Part shown: one piece after another, positions 22,519-33,722 of the stretch
Position numbering within the stretch: position 1 is the stretch's first letter
Layout of the letters: each line of letters begins with the position of its first letter
Origin: Rhodosorus marinus
Taxonomy: Eukaryota > Rhodophyta > Stylonematophyceae > Stylonematales > Stylonemataceae
Assembly (NCBI GenBank): GCA_029953675.1
Contig: JAMWBK010000006.1
Span: 1,116,001-1,180,000, forward strand
Reading direction: 5' to 3'
DNA: 64,000 nucleotides
Notes under the pieces: model-generated
The model's input: the letters and a program-made list of their open reading frames with translations, nothing else
What the model was told of the DNA's origin: nothing
The model's database searches: none
Translations under genes and position numbers: made by a program

Positions 22519-25137
22519 ATGACTACCGTCCGACGGATTTTGATGTGTAGCCTGCTCTCTCTGCTCTGGTTTTACGTGGAAGCAGCGGTAGTAGATGTGG
22601 ACTTCAAGGCGGATCTATGCATGAACGACGACTGCTCTTTCGAGCGGGACAAGTTTGTGAACATGCACTACAACGTTTTCAACTCCGAGCTCGACGACGA
22701 GCAGCTTGCATTCTTGATGGATGAGCTAGATGTTGGAGTAGGTCGAAACCTCCAGGGTCCGCTCTCAACCACACCTGGTTTCTCTGCCAGACCTTCCTTC
22801 TCGGAGCTGAGGGACGCCGGGAGGCAGAAGATCGAGCGGCTGAAGCGGATGGAATCAAGAAGGATCTACGACACGAGATTTAAGATCGTAGGAGACAACT
22901 ACCGAGCTTTCGAGGAAGGCAGAAAGGATGTCAGGTCGTTTATTCGGCACGCCTCTTGGTTCTTTGAAACTCATTTTGATGATTCCCAGGGTGTCATGAT
23001 GCCGAGGTATTATGAAGTTGCCAATGAGGTTATGGTAAAGTGGAACATGTTTGGGAACAATGAGAGGGAGACTCTGCACGAGATCGCAGAGTTCATGGGG
23101 GGGGTGTGCTGCGGGATCAAGGAAACACTCGGGAAGCGGGTCATGTGCGGTGGCCCCGCAGCAGCATTTCCTCACTATCAGCGACGCGACTTCGAAATGT
23201 GGAAATTGCGTGTGCACGATTTTTACATGCGCGCAGGTCGCTGCATCGATTTCTGGTCGCAACACTTTTACGACCTAGACGGAGGCATCCTAGAGGCGAT
23301 CATGGATTCCGTCAACTCCTTCACGGTACACCATTACGGGAAGATCTATCCGCAGGTAGTTTCCGAGTTTGGCGCATTCTCAAAGGCCTGGTTCGACAAG
23401 GAAGGAAATGGTGCAGCTCCTCCAACCGCCTCCCGGGACTGGGCAATCATTCACAAAACAATAGGAATCATGATGCAGCTAATGAAGCGTCCAGACCAGA
23501 TCCTCAAGACAGTAGCATTCGTTACCGGGAAATCGAGCTGGACCAGTGGGGAGCACCCTTATCCATGGGCCATGCTTAAGCCGGCAAAGAACGGAAGCTA
23601 CCAATGGACACCGCTCCTGGACATCTTTAAGGCCTTCAAAGACGTCAAAGGAGAATACAGGAGGTCCCATACTGACGACTGCAACCTCGTCATCAACGCA
23701 ATTGCTGACGACACCCATGGCTACCTTCTGATCAAGAACTCCGTGAACCGCACTATCAACGTCAAGCTCAGGCACATAAACGGAGCTCCAAGATCAAAAA
23801 ACCTCTTGATGCGGAGGCTCTACCTCAATGAAGTCCCACTGAATCCATCAGATCGAGAACAGGAGCTTACTCGTTCTGGAACTCCCGTCTTCAAGACGAC
23901 GGTGGAGTCGCCAACCTTAGCAGCTATCTCCATGAAGCCAGAGGAGATGGTGGTTCTCATCTATGAGTTTGAGTCGCCGCCGAAGATCCAGAGGCGTGTC
24001 ACAGTAACTGAGCACTTCACGAGGCAAGCTGATCTGATGCCCTTCCGCGGCCGGGAAACGCTCCGATATCGCATAGCCAACGTCCCTAACGCCGAGGCAT
24101 CTGGCAGTGCTTGGTTGAAGCTTGGCATCTCCAGAAGAAACGGGCTGTCTTTCCAAGCAAACGTCGTCTTCAACGGCGAGAGCATTGCCTACGAAGCAAA
24201 GTCTGCTCCTTACTATGACGGAGAGTGGATGCCGTACTGGGCCATGGTCAAGGTGCCTATTCGTCGAGATCTGGTAGCGATTGAAAATCGTATAACGATC
24301 TCCTTTAACGATGATGAACCGGGATGGATATCTTCAGTGATCCTGGAGCTGGAGACCATTGAAGCCACCGATGGACCGGCGGAAGATGAGTCGAGTGAAC
24401 ATGTATCGTCGTCGGTGGGGACGAGAAATCTCGTGACCAACGGAGGATTTGAGCACGATCTGGCAAACTGGGAGCACGTCGGAAGGGTCTGGCTCGCGAA
24501 TGCTGACAGCAATGTTCGTTCCGGCGGATCTGCTGTTGCCTTGAGGGAACATGCTCGAATCGAGCAGCAATTCAATGTTAAGCCCGGGAAATCATACATT
24601 GCAACAGTCATGGGAAAGGCAGCTGAGGACGGAGCAAGGCTCGAGGTTGAACTTCAACTTCGGGGGGCGGCGGTTCGAAGGAGAGCGATTGAGAGCACCG
24701 TCTTCAGCGCCTCTAGGACTGTCTTTCCAGTGAAGGTCAACTCGACAACAGGAACAATCGTTCTCCGTGTACCCCAAGACGGCGTTGGGGGTTACTTCGA
24801 CGCCGTTAGAGTAGAGGAAGTCCTACCGATAGACACCCTAGAGCTAAGCTCCCCCGTGCCAACCAGTCTCTCACCTAGAGGCACGATCTCCGTAACCATC
24901 GACTACCACGTCAGGGCAACCCTTGACGTTGTTGTGTTCATCAGACGCGGTTCAAATTACATCGCTGGAGTCAGACGAACGGTGAACGCAGGGGCTTCAA
25001 CCATCACGCTCCCCATCAACCTGGGAAGAGTTACACTACGTCGAGGCATGTACGATCTAGTTGCTTGCCTCAGACAAGCTGGCGGAAACTATACATCTAA
25101 CGTCTTCAGACTTCAAGAGACTCTACCAGTGGTCTAA
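22519..25137 (+). CDS. secreted GH86-like glycoside hydrolase, second copy
   Basis: An uninterrupted frame of 872 residues from the ATG at 22519; the frame's in-frame GTG five codons upstream is not used. MTTVRRILMCSLLSLLWFYVEA is a signal peptide. Shared landmarks with the gene at 12040 include FDDSxG before RYYEVANEVMVKW (candidate acid/base Glu170), CGGPAAAFPHY, SQHFYD, VVSEFGAFSKAWFDKE (candidate nucleophile Glu283) and HPYPWAML. The Pro of the usual NEP is Val here. Downstream is one CBM4/9-like domain (about 635-770, starting NLVTNGGFE), then a C-terminal immunoglobulin-like beta domain absent from the paralogue. It lacks the PTPK linker. Codon use looks like the rest of the window. AATAAA at 25216 is 79 bases after the stop. 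Family assignment is by remembered motif pattern. Confidence 0.7.
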   Translation: MTTVRRILMCSLLSLLWFYVEAAVVDVDFKADLCMNDDCSFERDKFVNMHYNVFNSELDDEQLAFLMDELDVGVGRNLQGPLSTTPGFSARPSFSELRDAGRQKIERLKRMESRRIYDTRFKIVGDNYRAFEEGRKDVRSFIRHASWFFETHFDDSQGVMMPRYYEVANEVMVKWNMFGNNERETLHEIAEFMGGVCCGIKETLGKRVMCGGPAAAFPHYQRRDFEMWKLRVHDFYMRAGRCIDFWSQHFYDLDGGILEAIMDSVNSFTVHHYGKIYPQVVSEFGAFSKAWFDKEGNGAAPPTASRDWAIIHKTIGIMMQLMKRPDQILKTVAFVTGKSSWTSGEHPYPWAMLKPAKNGSYQWTPLLDIFKAFKDVKGEYRRSHTDDCNLVINAIADDTHGYLLIKNSVNRTINVKLRHINGAPRSKNLLMRRLYLNEVPLNPSDREQELTRSGTPVFKTTVESPTLAAISMKPEEMVVLIYEFESPPKIQRRVTVTEHFTRQADLMPFRGRETLRYRIANVPNAEASGSAWLKLGISRRNGLSFQANVVFNGESIAYEAKSAPYYDGEWMPYWAMVKVPIRRDLVAIENRITISFNDDEPGWISSVILELETIEATDGPAEDESSEHVSSSVGTRNLVTNGGFEHDLANWEHVGRVWLANADSNVRSGGSAVALREHARIEQQFNVKPGKSYIATVMGKAAEDGARLEVELQLRGAAVRRRAIESTVFSASRTVFPVKVNSTTGTIVLRVPQDGVGGYFDAVRVEEVLPIDTLELSSPVPTSLSPRGTISVTIDYHVRATLDVVVFIRRGSNYIAGVRRTVNAGASTITLPINLGRVTLRRGMYDLVACLRQAGGNYTSNVFRLQETLPVV

Positions 25138-25899
25138 TGAGCACGGGTTACTTGCCCGCAGTTCATCGTCGTTTGCTCTCTGCCCTAGTCTTCTCTCTTC
25201 TTCTTCCTTGTACAAAATAAAACGTGTTCCGTAGAGCAGACGTTGAAGAAGAAACACAAACACAAACGGCCAGAACATGAGACACATCCGCGAGTCCTCG
25301 GGGATTACAACAATGTCCGCAGCGGGAGTGACCACGTATACAAGCGTTCCCCCCCTCAGCGAGAAAATCAAACCGCGTCGCGATTGAAAACGTAGCGATC
25401 TACTGAGGACGACGAAAACCAAAGTGCGGCAGTTAGACGCAGCCTTCAGCCCGCACCACAAAGAGGACCGCTGAGCAGGATGGGCGCTTCATCACCACAA
25501 CTGAGAGAAATCGATCCGTCTTGCCATTGACAATTAAGTGATCTACTGACAATGACGAGAACGAAAGGCTGCGGTGGGATGGCCTCCAGTCCCTAAACCA
25601 AAGGTGCATCTGCATGGAGCAGGATCAACGCATAGAAGTTTTTCACTCAATCTTTGCCCTCCCGCCGCGAATCGATCCGTGCCGCGATAATGGTTTAAGA
25701 AGTGGAAAGTGATAAATTGTTTCGAGGGTTTTTTCCTGAGGAGATGATTTTCAAGGATTTGGCGGAGGTCCTCTTCTGGATGACGGACTCCTCTTGACAA
25801 TTTCGTAGGCCCGTCAGGATTCGTCAGGATGCGTCACTGAGGTTTTTCTTTCTTTCGTTATATAGAGTTGTGCATATCGAATTGGAGTCAGATGAAGTG
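25138..25899. other. intergenic region with diverged tandem repeats
   Basis: Between the GH86-like and GT47 genes. Short minus-strand frames (25123-25461, 25543-25800) overlap the repeats and match nothing. The repeat is listed separately. Confidence 0.45.
25359..25700. repeat. diverged tandem repeat, about 145-165 base period, three copies
   Basis: GAGAAAATCAAACCG near 25359, GAGAAATCGATCCGT near 25504 and GCGAATCGATCCGTG near 25668 begin related segments. Copies one and two also share GATCTACTGA followed by a GACGAGAACGAAA-like stretch and GAGCAGGAT near their ends. Divergence is considerable and the boundaries are approximate. Confidence 0.45.
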
Positions 25900-27910
25900 A
25901 TGGCTGGACAAGCCCACTCCAGGCGTGGAGAGAAAAAGTCACGGCTTTCTTTTCCGAAATTCGTACGTCAGTCTCTTCTGCTTCGTATAACCGGAGTCAT
26001 CTTGGCCCTACTGGTTGTTGGGTCGTGGTTTGGCAACGGCAATCGCGAGACCTGGCCGGCGGAGCTTGATAACCTTGAGAACGTCAAACTCAGGGTCAGT
26101 GAGGACGGCACGTATCCGACGGTTGCGCATCTCATTCAGGATATTGTTCCGGGCGAGAAAGGACTGTTAGGTACCCCATATCATTCCCGAAATGCTCCTT
26201 ACTCCGCAAAAAGGTGGCATACTGTTTCCTGAACAAGTTTTCCACCCCCGGCGGGCTTCACATGGGTATAGATGATGAGAACCAGATCATAACCGCGAAG
26301 AACATCGCGCATGGCCTCAAAATATGGGTAGCGCCGATCAACAACCAGACGCTTATGTGCCTCAAGAGTCCATCAGGGTGCGGCAACAACCACGCCGCGT
26401 GGGATAAACGCGTATACCTTTTCCTCCTGGAGTTGATGGCCGACGTGAAGCCTGAAGAAGCGGATTTCGTGTTCATTCCGAACTTTCATTTCTGTTTCCG
26501 CAACAATCGAGGGTAAAGACAGATACAGATCACAACCTCCTTAGTCCGATGATGACTTTGCAAGGAATCTAACGAGCGTGATGCCTTTGGTCATTCGATC
26601 CCTTTATATGAAGGTGCTACGGAACCATCGGAAGGAGACCGGCGGACGAAGCAGATTCACTGTATTTAATATACAAAGAAACTCTGGAGACTTTAGAACG
26701 CCTAGCGCCTGGAAGGGACTGGACGAATCGCTTTGTCGTTCCTATGAGTCATGAACGCGGGGGATGCGGAAAATTCGACGACAGTTACGAACACGGTTCA
26801 CGTGAGCGAAAAATCCGCGTTTTGAATGCCGTTTGATGGTCATTCTCAAGCCCGTTAATATCGTAACCCCTCCTGACGCTAATTTCGTCATTGTAGAACG
26901 TCACCCGGTGCTGAAGGACCAGATTGCGATTAGTACCTTCGGAAATGTCGATGGCAACTGCTATCTGCCACAACTGGACGTTGTGATTCCTCCATTTATG
27001 GACTACGAAGCAGTGAAATGGGCTGAAAAGCCTCCCGCCAGCGAGCATAGGGAGTACCTAGTAAGTTGTTGCCTCATTTCTTCCTAGTTCCGACTCGTTT
27101 TATCTCTCCATATTCTCGCCACCAGATTTTTTCTTGGTCGTCGTCGTCGATGCGGGATTCGTTCCGACAGGCTGTGCCTTGATTACTGCTGGTTCACTCA
27201 GCCTTCGGCCCAAGCTAGCCGGTTGACAGAAGCTGCTCTCCCTGCTGCTTATGAAGCACTTACGCTGGTTTGTGTCCTTTTACTTGTAGTTAATCAACTT
27301 GTCAACCCAGTCGAGTGGCCACGTCGACAAGGTAGTGAACCTCATGGACAGATTCGCTCAGCAAGGCTGCCCTGGACATCCGGATAAGTGTATCTTCAAG
27401 CCGATCGGAGACCTAAATTCGCAGGAGTACGTCGATTATCTACGTAAGAGTCGTTTCTGTCTGTTGGCAGGTGGACGTAACGGATTTAGTTACCGCATCT
27501 GGGCAGCACTATTCACTGGTATGCTATGTGAAGCAGCCGAACAAGACCTGTTCTGCATCTTGAGGACATTTGCGACGTGTGGAGTTGGTACTGACAGCTG
27601 AAAACATGTTTCTTCTCCGTCAGGTTGTATTCCTGTGCTTTTGATGGATGATGGTCAACTGCCTTTTCAAGATTTCTTGGACTATCGGAAGTTTGCAATT
27701 ACCCTGAACACCAGAGGAGTGTTTATCGACAACCTCGACCTCGAAGCACTCTTGACAAGCATCGACCGGATCGGCGCCAAAGCGCTTCAGGTCAACGGCG
27801 GGAGGGTCAGGCGGAGCTTTGACTATCGCGCCCCGTTCGCAAGAGCCATGGGACCCTACGGCCTCCTTCTGGAGACCCTGAAGAAAAGGAAGCAGCAGCT
27901 AGGTTTCTAA
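25900..27910 (+). CDS. exostosin-family (GT47) glycosyltransferase, type II membrane protein
   Basis: Six-exon model: 25900-26170, 26272-26512, 26614-26801, 26897-27060, 27290-27518 and 27624-27910, giving 459 residues. An N-terminal basic segment and one hydrophobic helix (about 25-45) give a type II Golgi topology. Exostosin hallmarks follow: KPEEADFVFIPNFHF, GRDWTNRFVVPMSHERGGC, LDVVIPPF and a C-terminal donor-binding region SRFCLLAGGRNGFSYRIWAA then GCIPVLLMDDGQLPFQDFLD. GT47 enzymes transfer sugars such as xylose, galactose or glucuronate onto polysaccharides or glycoproteins; the donor here is unknown. The start is the first ATG (25900); upstream in-frame codons use GTG. The 229-base gap 27061-27289 is longer than the other introns and may hide one more small exon. 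It lies 0.8 kb after a GH86-like gene. Confidence 0.85.
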
Positions 27911-28585
27911 CTCTACAATATGTTCAACATGAAGATGAAGGCGTCACTTCTGCTCTTCCCAAGGTGAAAGCTGGGGAGGACTGGTTCACGTAGAAGATGT
28001 CCATTGAAAGGCGTTTTCACAAAAAAAGCGAGTTTTTCGAATCAGGACTTTCCAGTCACAGGGCTTGCATAGGACCACATGGTAACGTATTGTCTAAACA
28101 AAACGTTGTAAGATGGACCGCTCTCTTGGAGAAGAGTTCCTTCCATAAAACGCACTTTCTCCTTGGCAAGTAACCTTTGGCTCGGTGTTGAGACCACAGC
28201 TGGTCTATTAATTCGATCGACCTCCGTCAGTCTCACTGAGCACACCACCTGCGTAAGGCAAACCGAGCCCGCTAGAGAAGCATCAGCGTTGATCGGGTTA
28301 CTCTTGGCTACCAGTGACCTATGGCAATGCCTCAAATCCCACTTATCCATCCTTTCAGCTGCGCTATCATCCAGTTCGATGATCCTGTTGCAGCTTCCAC
28401 CATCAGAAGCCCCGCAAATGCATGAGCATTGGGCATGCCACAGCCTCCATCGTCGTTCAGTTCGGTCTTGACAACAACCAGGTTTTCTTCTTTGCGGGGT
28501 ATATCATGGCCAGGCCCAAGCCTCCCGCTCAGTCGTTGACCTCCCACGGGCTTGCCGCTTACGGAAGCCGATCCAAACCCTCCCG
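27911..28585. other. intergenic; possible small minus-strand frame at 28042-28350
   Basis: An ATG-initiated minus-strand frame of 102 codons (28350 to 28042) ends in SYNVLFRQYVTMWSYASPV. It has balanced composition but no family match. It would be convergent with the GT47 gene. I cannot confirm it as coding. Confidence 0.3.
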
Positions 28586-29135
28586 GTCGTACGTCATCTT
28601 AGCGTCGTACATCATCTGTGCGTCGTACATCATGAGAGGGTCGTACATCCTCCGAGCGTCGTACATCATCCTGGCGTCCTACATCAGCGCACTGGCCATA
28701 CGTCAACGTATCGTCGTACGTCAGTCCTATGGTTCTAAGTCATAGGAGCGCCATACATCACCGTAGAGTCATACGTCATCAACGTGCTAATTGTCATCAC
28801 CGTAACATCTGTCATACTAGAGTCGTACGTCGCTGCACAGTCATACGTCATCCAACGTGCCAACTGTCATCACTGCGTCCTCTGTCATCCTAGATTCGGA
28901 GGCCGCAGAGTCATACGTCTCGCAGTGTTATACGTCATCGTATGGTTACATTTCATCATATTATCGGCCGTCATCGTTGAGTCGTACGCGACGGTAGTGT
29001 CACACATCACTGAACGTTTTACGTCATCCAAAGAGTCCTAGGTCATCGTAGTGTCACATGTCAACATCCTGTTTTATGTCATCGTAGTGTCATATATCAT
29101 CCGTGCTGTCAAACGTCACGTTCGTGTTCTACGTC
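28586..29135. repeat. degenerate 18-base satellite (GTCrTACrTCATC core)
   Basis: About thirty tandem units, most exactly 18 bases, start with GTC(G/A)TAC(A/G)TCATC. Units at 28586, 28604, 28622, 28640, 28658 and 28676 are in register. A higher-order unit of four repeats (72 bases) occurs at about 28768 and again, more diverged, at about 28840. Many units contain TACGTCA, the complement of a TGACGTA bZIP-type half site. The reading frame is broken several times, so it is probably not coding. Confidence 0.85.
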
Positions 29136-29358
29136 TTCCAAAAGCACGTCTCGCGTCAAAGAAGGTTCGTCCGTCTTGGCAACAGATTTTGACAAAATCG
29201 TCCAGAAGGCCGCGACCTGCCGCCATTGGGTATCGGGGCGTTTGGGTGGGAGGGGTTGTCCTTTCGGGGGATTAGCGGAAGACCAGAGGTATGGAAACGA
29301 AAGTCAATAGGTGAAAGCTAGAGCGAGGGAGGAAAGAGAGAGACCCCCCCCGAGTGGA

Positions 29359-32300
29359 ATGGCTGCTGGAGAATCACTCGTTAGGAGTGATGCGATCAGT
29401 AGGATTCGCGTGAAACGCCCTCTTCTCCACCGCGCATTGGACGCGGGGAAGATCGATGTGGGGGTGAAGGTCTCCGTTGAGATTGCGGCAGAGCTGAAGT
29501 ATGGCTGCCTGCATACGCTCTTTTTTTCTTATACCAAGGAAGCAAGGGCTCAAAAAGTTGCCCCCCTCACGGATGATAGCATACTAAGCAAAACGCGCTT
29601 CGGGTGGTTTGTTCCGTGTTTCATAGTGCTCCGAAGCTGCAAGTTTTGTCACCAAAGGACTACTACGAAGTCTACCTGGCAGTATCTGAGGAGCTTCAGA
29701 TTTTTGGTAACGTCGTCGTTGCATCTGCAAGAGCTGGAGGAACTTCAGTTGTCGATCTTTATGAAAAGGTGAGAAGATCTACCCGCAGATTCGACAATAG
29801 ATACCCTCCGATAGAGGCCCCTTCCGAGTCCTCTCTAGTTCATTACACCCCGAAAACGGCTTGTGCACTTCTGGCCATGATATAGAGGGTTTTGAAGAAA
29901 GCGTCTTTGTAGGAAAGCCACCATGACTGATCTGTCAAGAGTATGGATTTGCAACTTACTTGCGATGATTCCGGAGAGGCTTAGACACCCCATCGTTTCC
30001 ATAGTTGCCGCAGTTGCCACCTTGCAGATGGCGTTTGTGAGTTTCCCAACCCTGAAACCTCTTGTGTTCACATGGATTTCTAGGTTCAGTACACTGAACA
30101 TGTTACTCCAAGACTCTATCTGCTGATTACGATTGGAAGTGCACTGGTGACGACCAAGCAGACCTTAGTTGAGGAGGTCATGTCGGATCTTCTTACCATG
30201 TGCTCTGCAGTTCAGAATCCAATACGGGGATTGTTTCTGAGGAACTACTACGCCCAGGTGTGTTGAGATCCCGCTTTCTTCCAGAGGACATGGTGGAGTG
30301 CTTTTTCTCGGCTCCTATCGAAAGGGACGAATCTGATCTGTGATCTCTACACGAGAGACGGATGTGGCACTGCTCAGTTTGTTCTCCCGCTCTTTCGAGA
30401 GAGAGAGAGGGAGAACTTCACTATGGGCTCTGTGCTCCTCTCGGGCCGACCGCGCATGAATTGTCGTGATGTGCGTACGCTGATCGACAGGATTGTCTTG
30501 TTTTCTTTTCATCTTGAAAAGTGCATGAAGGACAAGCTACCCGATGGAGAAAGGTCGAGGGAGCAGCTTGAGAGGACGATCGGATTTGTTCTGGAGAATT
30601 TTACAGCGATGAACCGACTTTGGGTGAGACTTCAGTACGATTGTCCTCCAGAAATGAACAAGTTGAGGACAAAACAGAGAAGGGAGCTGAGTCTTCTCGT
30701 AGGGTCAAGCATCATGACGATCTCGAAGCTGCGGGGAGTCGATTTGAGCTTGTACAAGACGGTAATCGCTGTGATAGAGATCTGTAGTGGATCTTTAGGA
30801 AGTTTCTCAATAGATGCTCTTTCTTTCGCACTGACTCCTTTTCTCGCGCACGTGTTCCCTAGCTCATTCTTCCGCAGCTATTGGATCAGATCGTTAGCTG
30901 CAAAGAATCGCTAGCTCAAGAATACCTCATGGAGTGCATCGTTCAGGTATCGATTCAAGTTACATATCTTCTGACGGGGGTTTCCGTGCGCGGCGTAGGT
31001 GTCGTTCTCATCAATATTCCGGCTGAATAGGTGTTTCCGGACGAGCACCACATCGGGACTTTGGAGGAGTTGCTGACAGCGTTTTCCAAGTTCGAGAAAG
31101 GCGTAGACCTCAGGCTTGTCATCGCTGCACTGACAGATCGTTTGTCGCGATTTGCATCGAACTCCCCAGAGAACTGCGAGGCAGTGAGAAACGCAAGGAC
31201 TTTCGACGTCTTCGCAGCTTACCTTCCGGAGGTCGTCAAGAAGTTTGCTCCCTTCATCCAGAGAACGGAATTGTTGAGAGCATATGCGTCACTCCTGAGA
31301 CTTGTTCTCGCGGTAAGTTGTTTCGTCAGGTCCGAGCGACAACCGCAGTCCACCTTTGCCGTCTCTGGAGCAGGCAGATGATGTCTCCTCAGGTTTTGAA
31401 GTTAATCTTGCTGCCTCACAATCGTATCACAGGCGTATCCGGATCGAATGGACTTTGTTGATCAAGTCCTGTGCTTCTGCGTCACTACTCTTCAAGCCAC
31501 CGAAGGCTCATCAATTACTACTGGAGCAGAAGACATGTAAGGGGGGCAGAGAACAAAGCCCAAGCGTGACACTCTAGCTGCGGTTGCTTAGACTTTTGTG
31601 ACTAGAGCTGTGCTTTCAAGAAGCTGAATTGTCCCTTCATGTTTTCCAACACCTGACCAGGATCACCACTATTACCTCAGACGAGTTCTTCGAAGGCGTA
31701 CGCCTGTGCAAAACCGATGCGATCCCTCGACTGCTCAGCCCGTTTGAACATGCTTTGGCTATGTTTACTTTGCGTTTAGGACGATGGTGAGATTGCTGAA
31801 AATGCGAGCGCGTCCACTACAGCGAAGGCTCCAGGCAGCGGGGGCGACGCCTCGAGTGAGGCTGTTCAAGAGCTCGCAGAGTGCTCTGCAGAAGAAAACG
31901 TTCTCGTGCAGGTGATCAGCATGGTTTTTGAGGCGCACAAGGACATCTCGGACCGCCTCAAGCTCCGCCATTTCATGGCTTTTATTCGCGTCCTTTCGTC
32001 TCCAACGCGGCGGAAAGTGGCTGCCATGTTGCTAGAGTCGATTTCTGAATACAAGTACGTCCGGCACGAGCGCGCAAATTTATTCAACCGGCTTTAGGGT
32101 ACACGTGTGGTGAACTGGTTCCTACATGCAAATCTTGGCTGACTCTGTCGTGAAATCTTGACTTACGAACCCTTTGCAGGCAATGTATCCAAGATGAAAC
32201 AACGCTTGAAAAGCTTTTCGTGTATGTTGATCCACTCATTTCAGATGGATCCATACGAAAGAAGCAGCCACTCGTCCATCCATTGCTGGAAAAATTGGTC

Positions 32301-33722
32301 GACAACGGTGCCCTCGATCGGGAGAGTCCTATGACAATCGGTCAGGCCGTGCCTAGAGAAGCGCACGATATGGAAGGGCCTTCGTCTTCAGCACAACCCT
32401 CAGTTCTCAGCTTTGGGCAAACTCAAGAGCAGGCTGAAGAACTAGAGATGGATGCCGGTCAACAGCAAGTTGGAAGAATTGTGCATCTGCTTGACTCGTC
32501 AAGCCCAGAGCGGCTGTTCGTGTTCCACAGAATGTGCTTTGACCGCTTCCGGAAGGCTGGGGAAAAGAATCTTAGAGTAAGCAACCTCGTTCTGGCTAGA
32601 CCCCGCAAGCAAGATTCCGGTCAACCCTGTTTCTAGCTCACCCTTTCAACCCCCCTGCAAAACAGTTGACCCTCCCGTCACTGGTGTTTGCATCGCTGAG
32701 GCTGGCGTTCACGTGGATGAGTCCGAAAGCACTCGAGCAGGCGCTGGAGATGATCAACTGCTTGGAAGAGTTCAACCCCGAAAAGGCTCTAAGATTTTAT
32801 TTAGAGACGACGAAAACTGCAAAATCCATAGGCGGATCAGCTAGAGCGTACATCCTCCATTGTATCGAAAGGGCTCTCGTAAGTGCATTGTGGCAAAGAA
32901 ACGGACAGTCTCGTATTCCTGGAGAGTGTCGCTTCGTGAAGGAGAAGTTTGAGAGCACTGATCTGATATCGATGATATAATTTAGCTTAAACTGTGAACC
33001 AAAAACGTCTTCGTTCAGGTTGTTTTGGAGACGCGGATAGTAAATTCGAGAGAACAGCTCAGATCTTTGACCCTGATTACGTCAACCACGACGGCAGTGG
33101 GTGGCAGCATGGCGGCCGTAGATTATGAAAGCCTCTGCCAGTCGGTTGTCAAAGCAGGGTCACAACTCTTGACTCGCCGGGATCAGTGCACCGCGCTTTG
33201 CGACGCTACAGAGCTTTTCTGGAATGACGGTGAGGAGCGGTGCTAATTTAGCCGTTTGCAATTGCAGCCGAGCTCTCAGCTCTGTTTGGCTCATTTAGTG
33301 TTTTAATTCATTCCAGAGACGGGCAATGACGCAATCCGTGTTGTTCAGTGCCTGGGCATGGCACTTGATTCGGCCAATGCGGTGGTCTCTGGTTTTGAGA
33401 GAACTTTTCTCTACTGCGACATCTTCAATCGCACTACGACATTGTTCGAGCTAGGATGCAACGAGGTAGGGATTGATCACAGGCCTAAATTACCAAATGC
33501 GTGGAACCGAGAACAGGCCTTAGAGCGTTCGCCATTTCTCGGTCCTGTTAGGTCGCAAGAAAGGAGGTTGGTCAGCTCCTTGCAATTAGTAAGAACCTAC
33601 TCGACGAGATGGGACCTACGTCTAAGGTACATGCGACTAGAAAGCGGTTGGCGAGAGCAGAGAAATATGCGTTGAATAATCCCGAGCTCTGCAGGAGTTT
33701 TGCGCTCATTGCTCCTCAATGA
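29359..33722 (+). CDS. VPS35: retromer subunit VPS35
   Basis: Fourteen exons: 29359-29498, 29627-29768, 30084-30257, 30522-30761, 30863-30946, 31031-31312, 31433-31536, 31661-31697, 31780-32054, 32180-32576, 32666-32878, 33019-33229, 33317-33465 and 33552-33722, giving 872 residues (human 796). VPS35 is the alpha-solenoid scaffold of the endosomal cargo-recognition complex. The VPS26-binding PRLYLL is at about 103-108, followed by NPIRGLFLRNYY. Other matches are SLAQEYLMECIVQVFPDEHH, VGRIVHLLDSSSPERLF and LTLPSLVFASLRLAF, in the family order. The C-terminal quarter keeps an LFW motif and a helical end. Exon 8 is only 37 bases; it is placed by phase and is the least certain. Introns 2 and 3 (315 and 264 bases) are longer than the rest. 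The stop codon lies inside a perfect 10-bp inverted repeat. Confidence 0.92.
30380..30417. repeat. imperfect hairpin inside a VPS35 intron
   Basis: GTTCTCCCGCTCT pairs with AGAGAGGGAGAAC with one mismatch, around a short GA-rich loop, in the 264-base third intron. It may be chance in a CT/GA-rich tract. Confidence 0.4.

Noticed and set aside
28422-28745. Coding frame with SYIILA repeats
   Set aside because: The frame is a translation of the 18-base satellite. Units elsewhere in the same array change phase and carry stops, so coding selection is not evident.
28586-28750. CRISPR-like array
   Set aside because: The 18-base units are directly adjacent with no unique spacers, they decay gradually, and the genome is eukaryotic.
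29769-30083. Extra VPS35 exon starting MTDLSRVWICNLLAM
   Set aside because: Skipping it gives a direct match to the conserved DLYE-(K/L)-VQY junction. Including it would insert residues in the middle of that motif.
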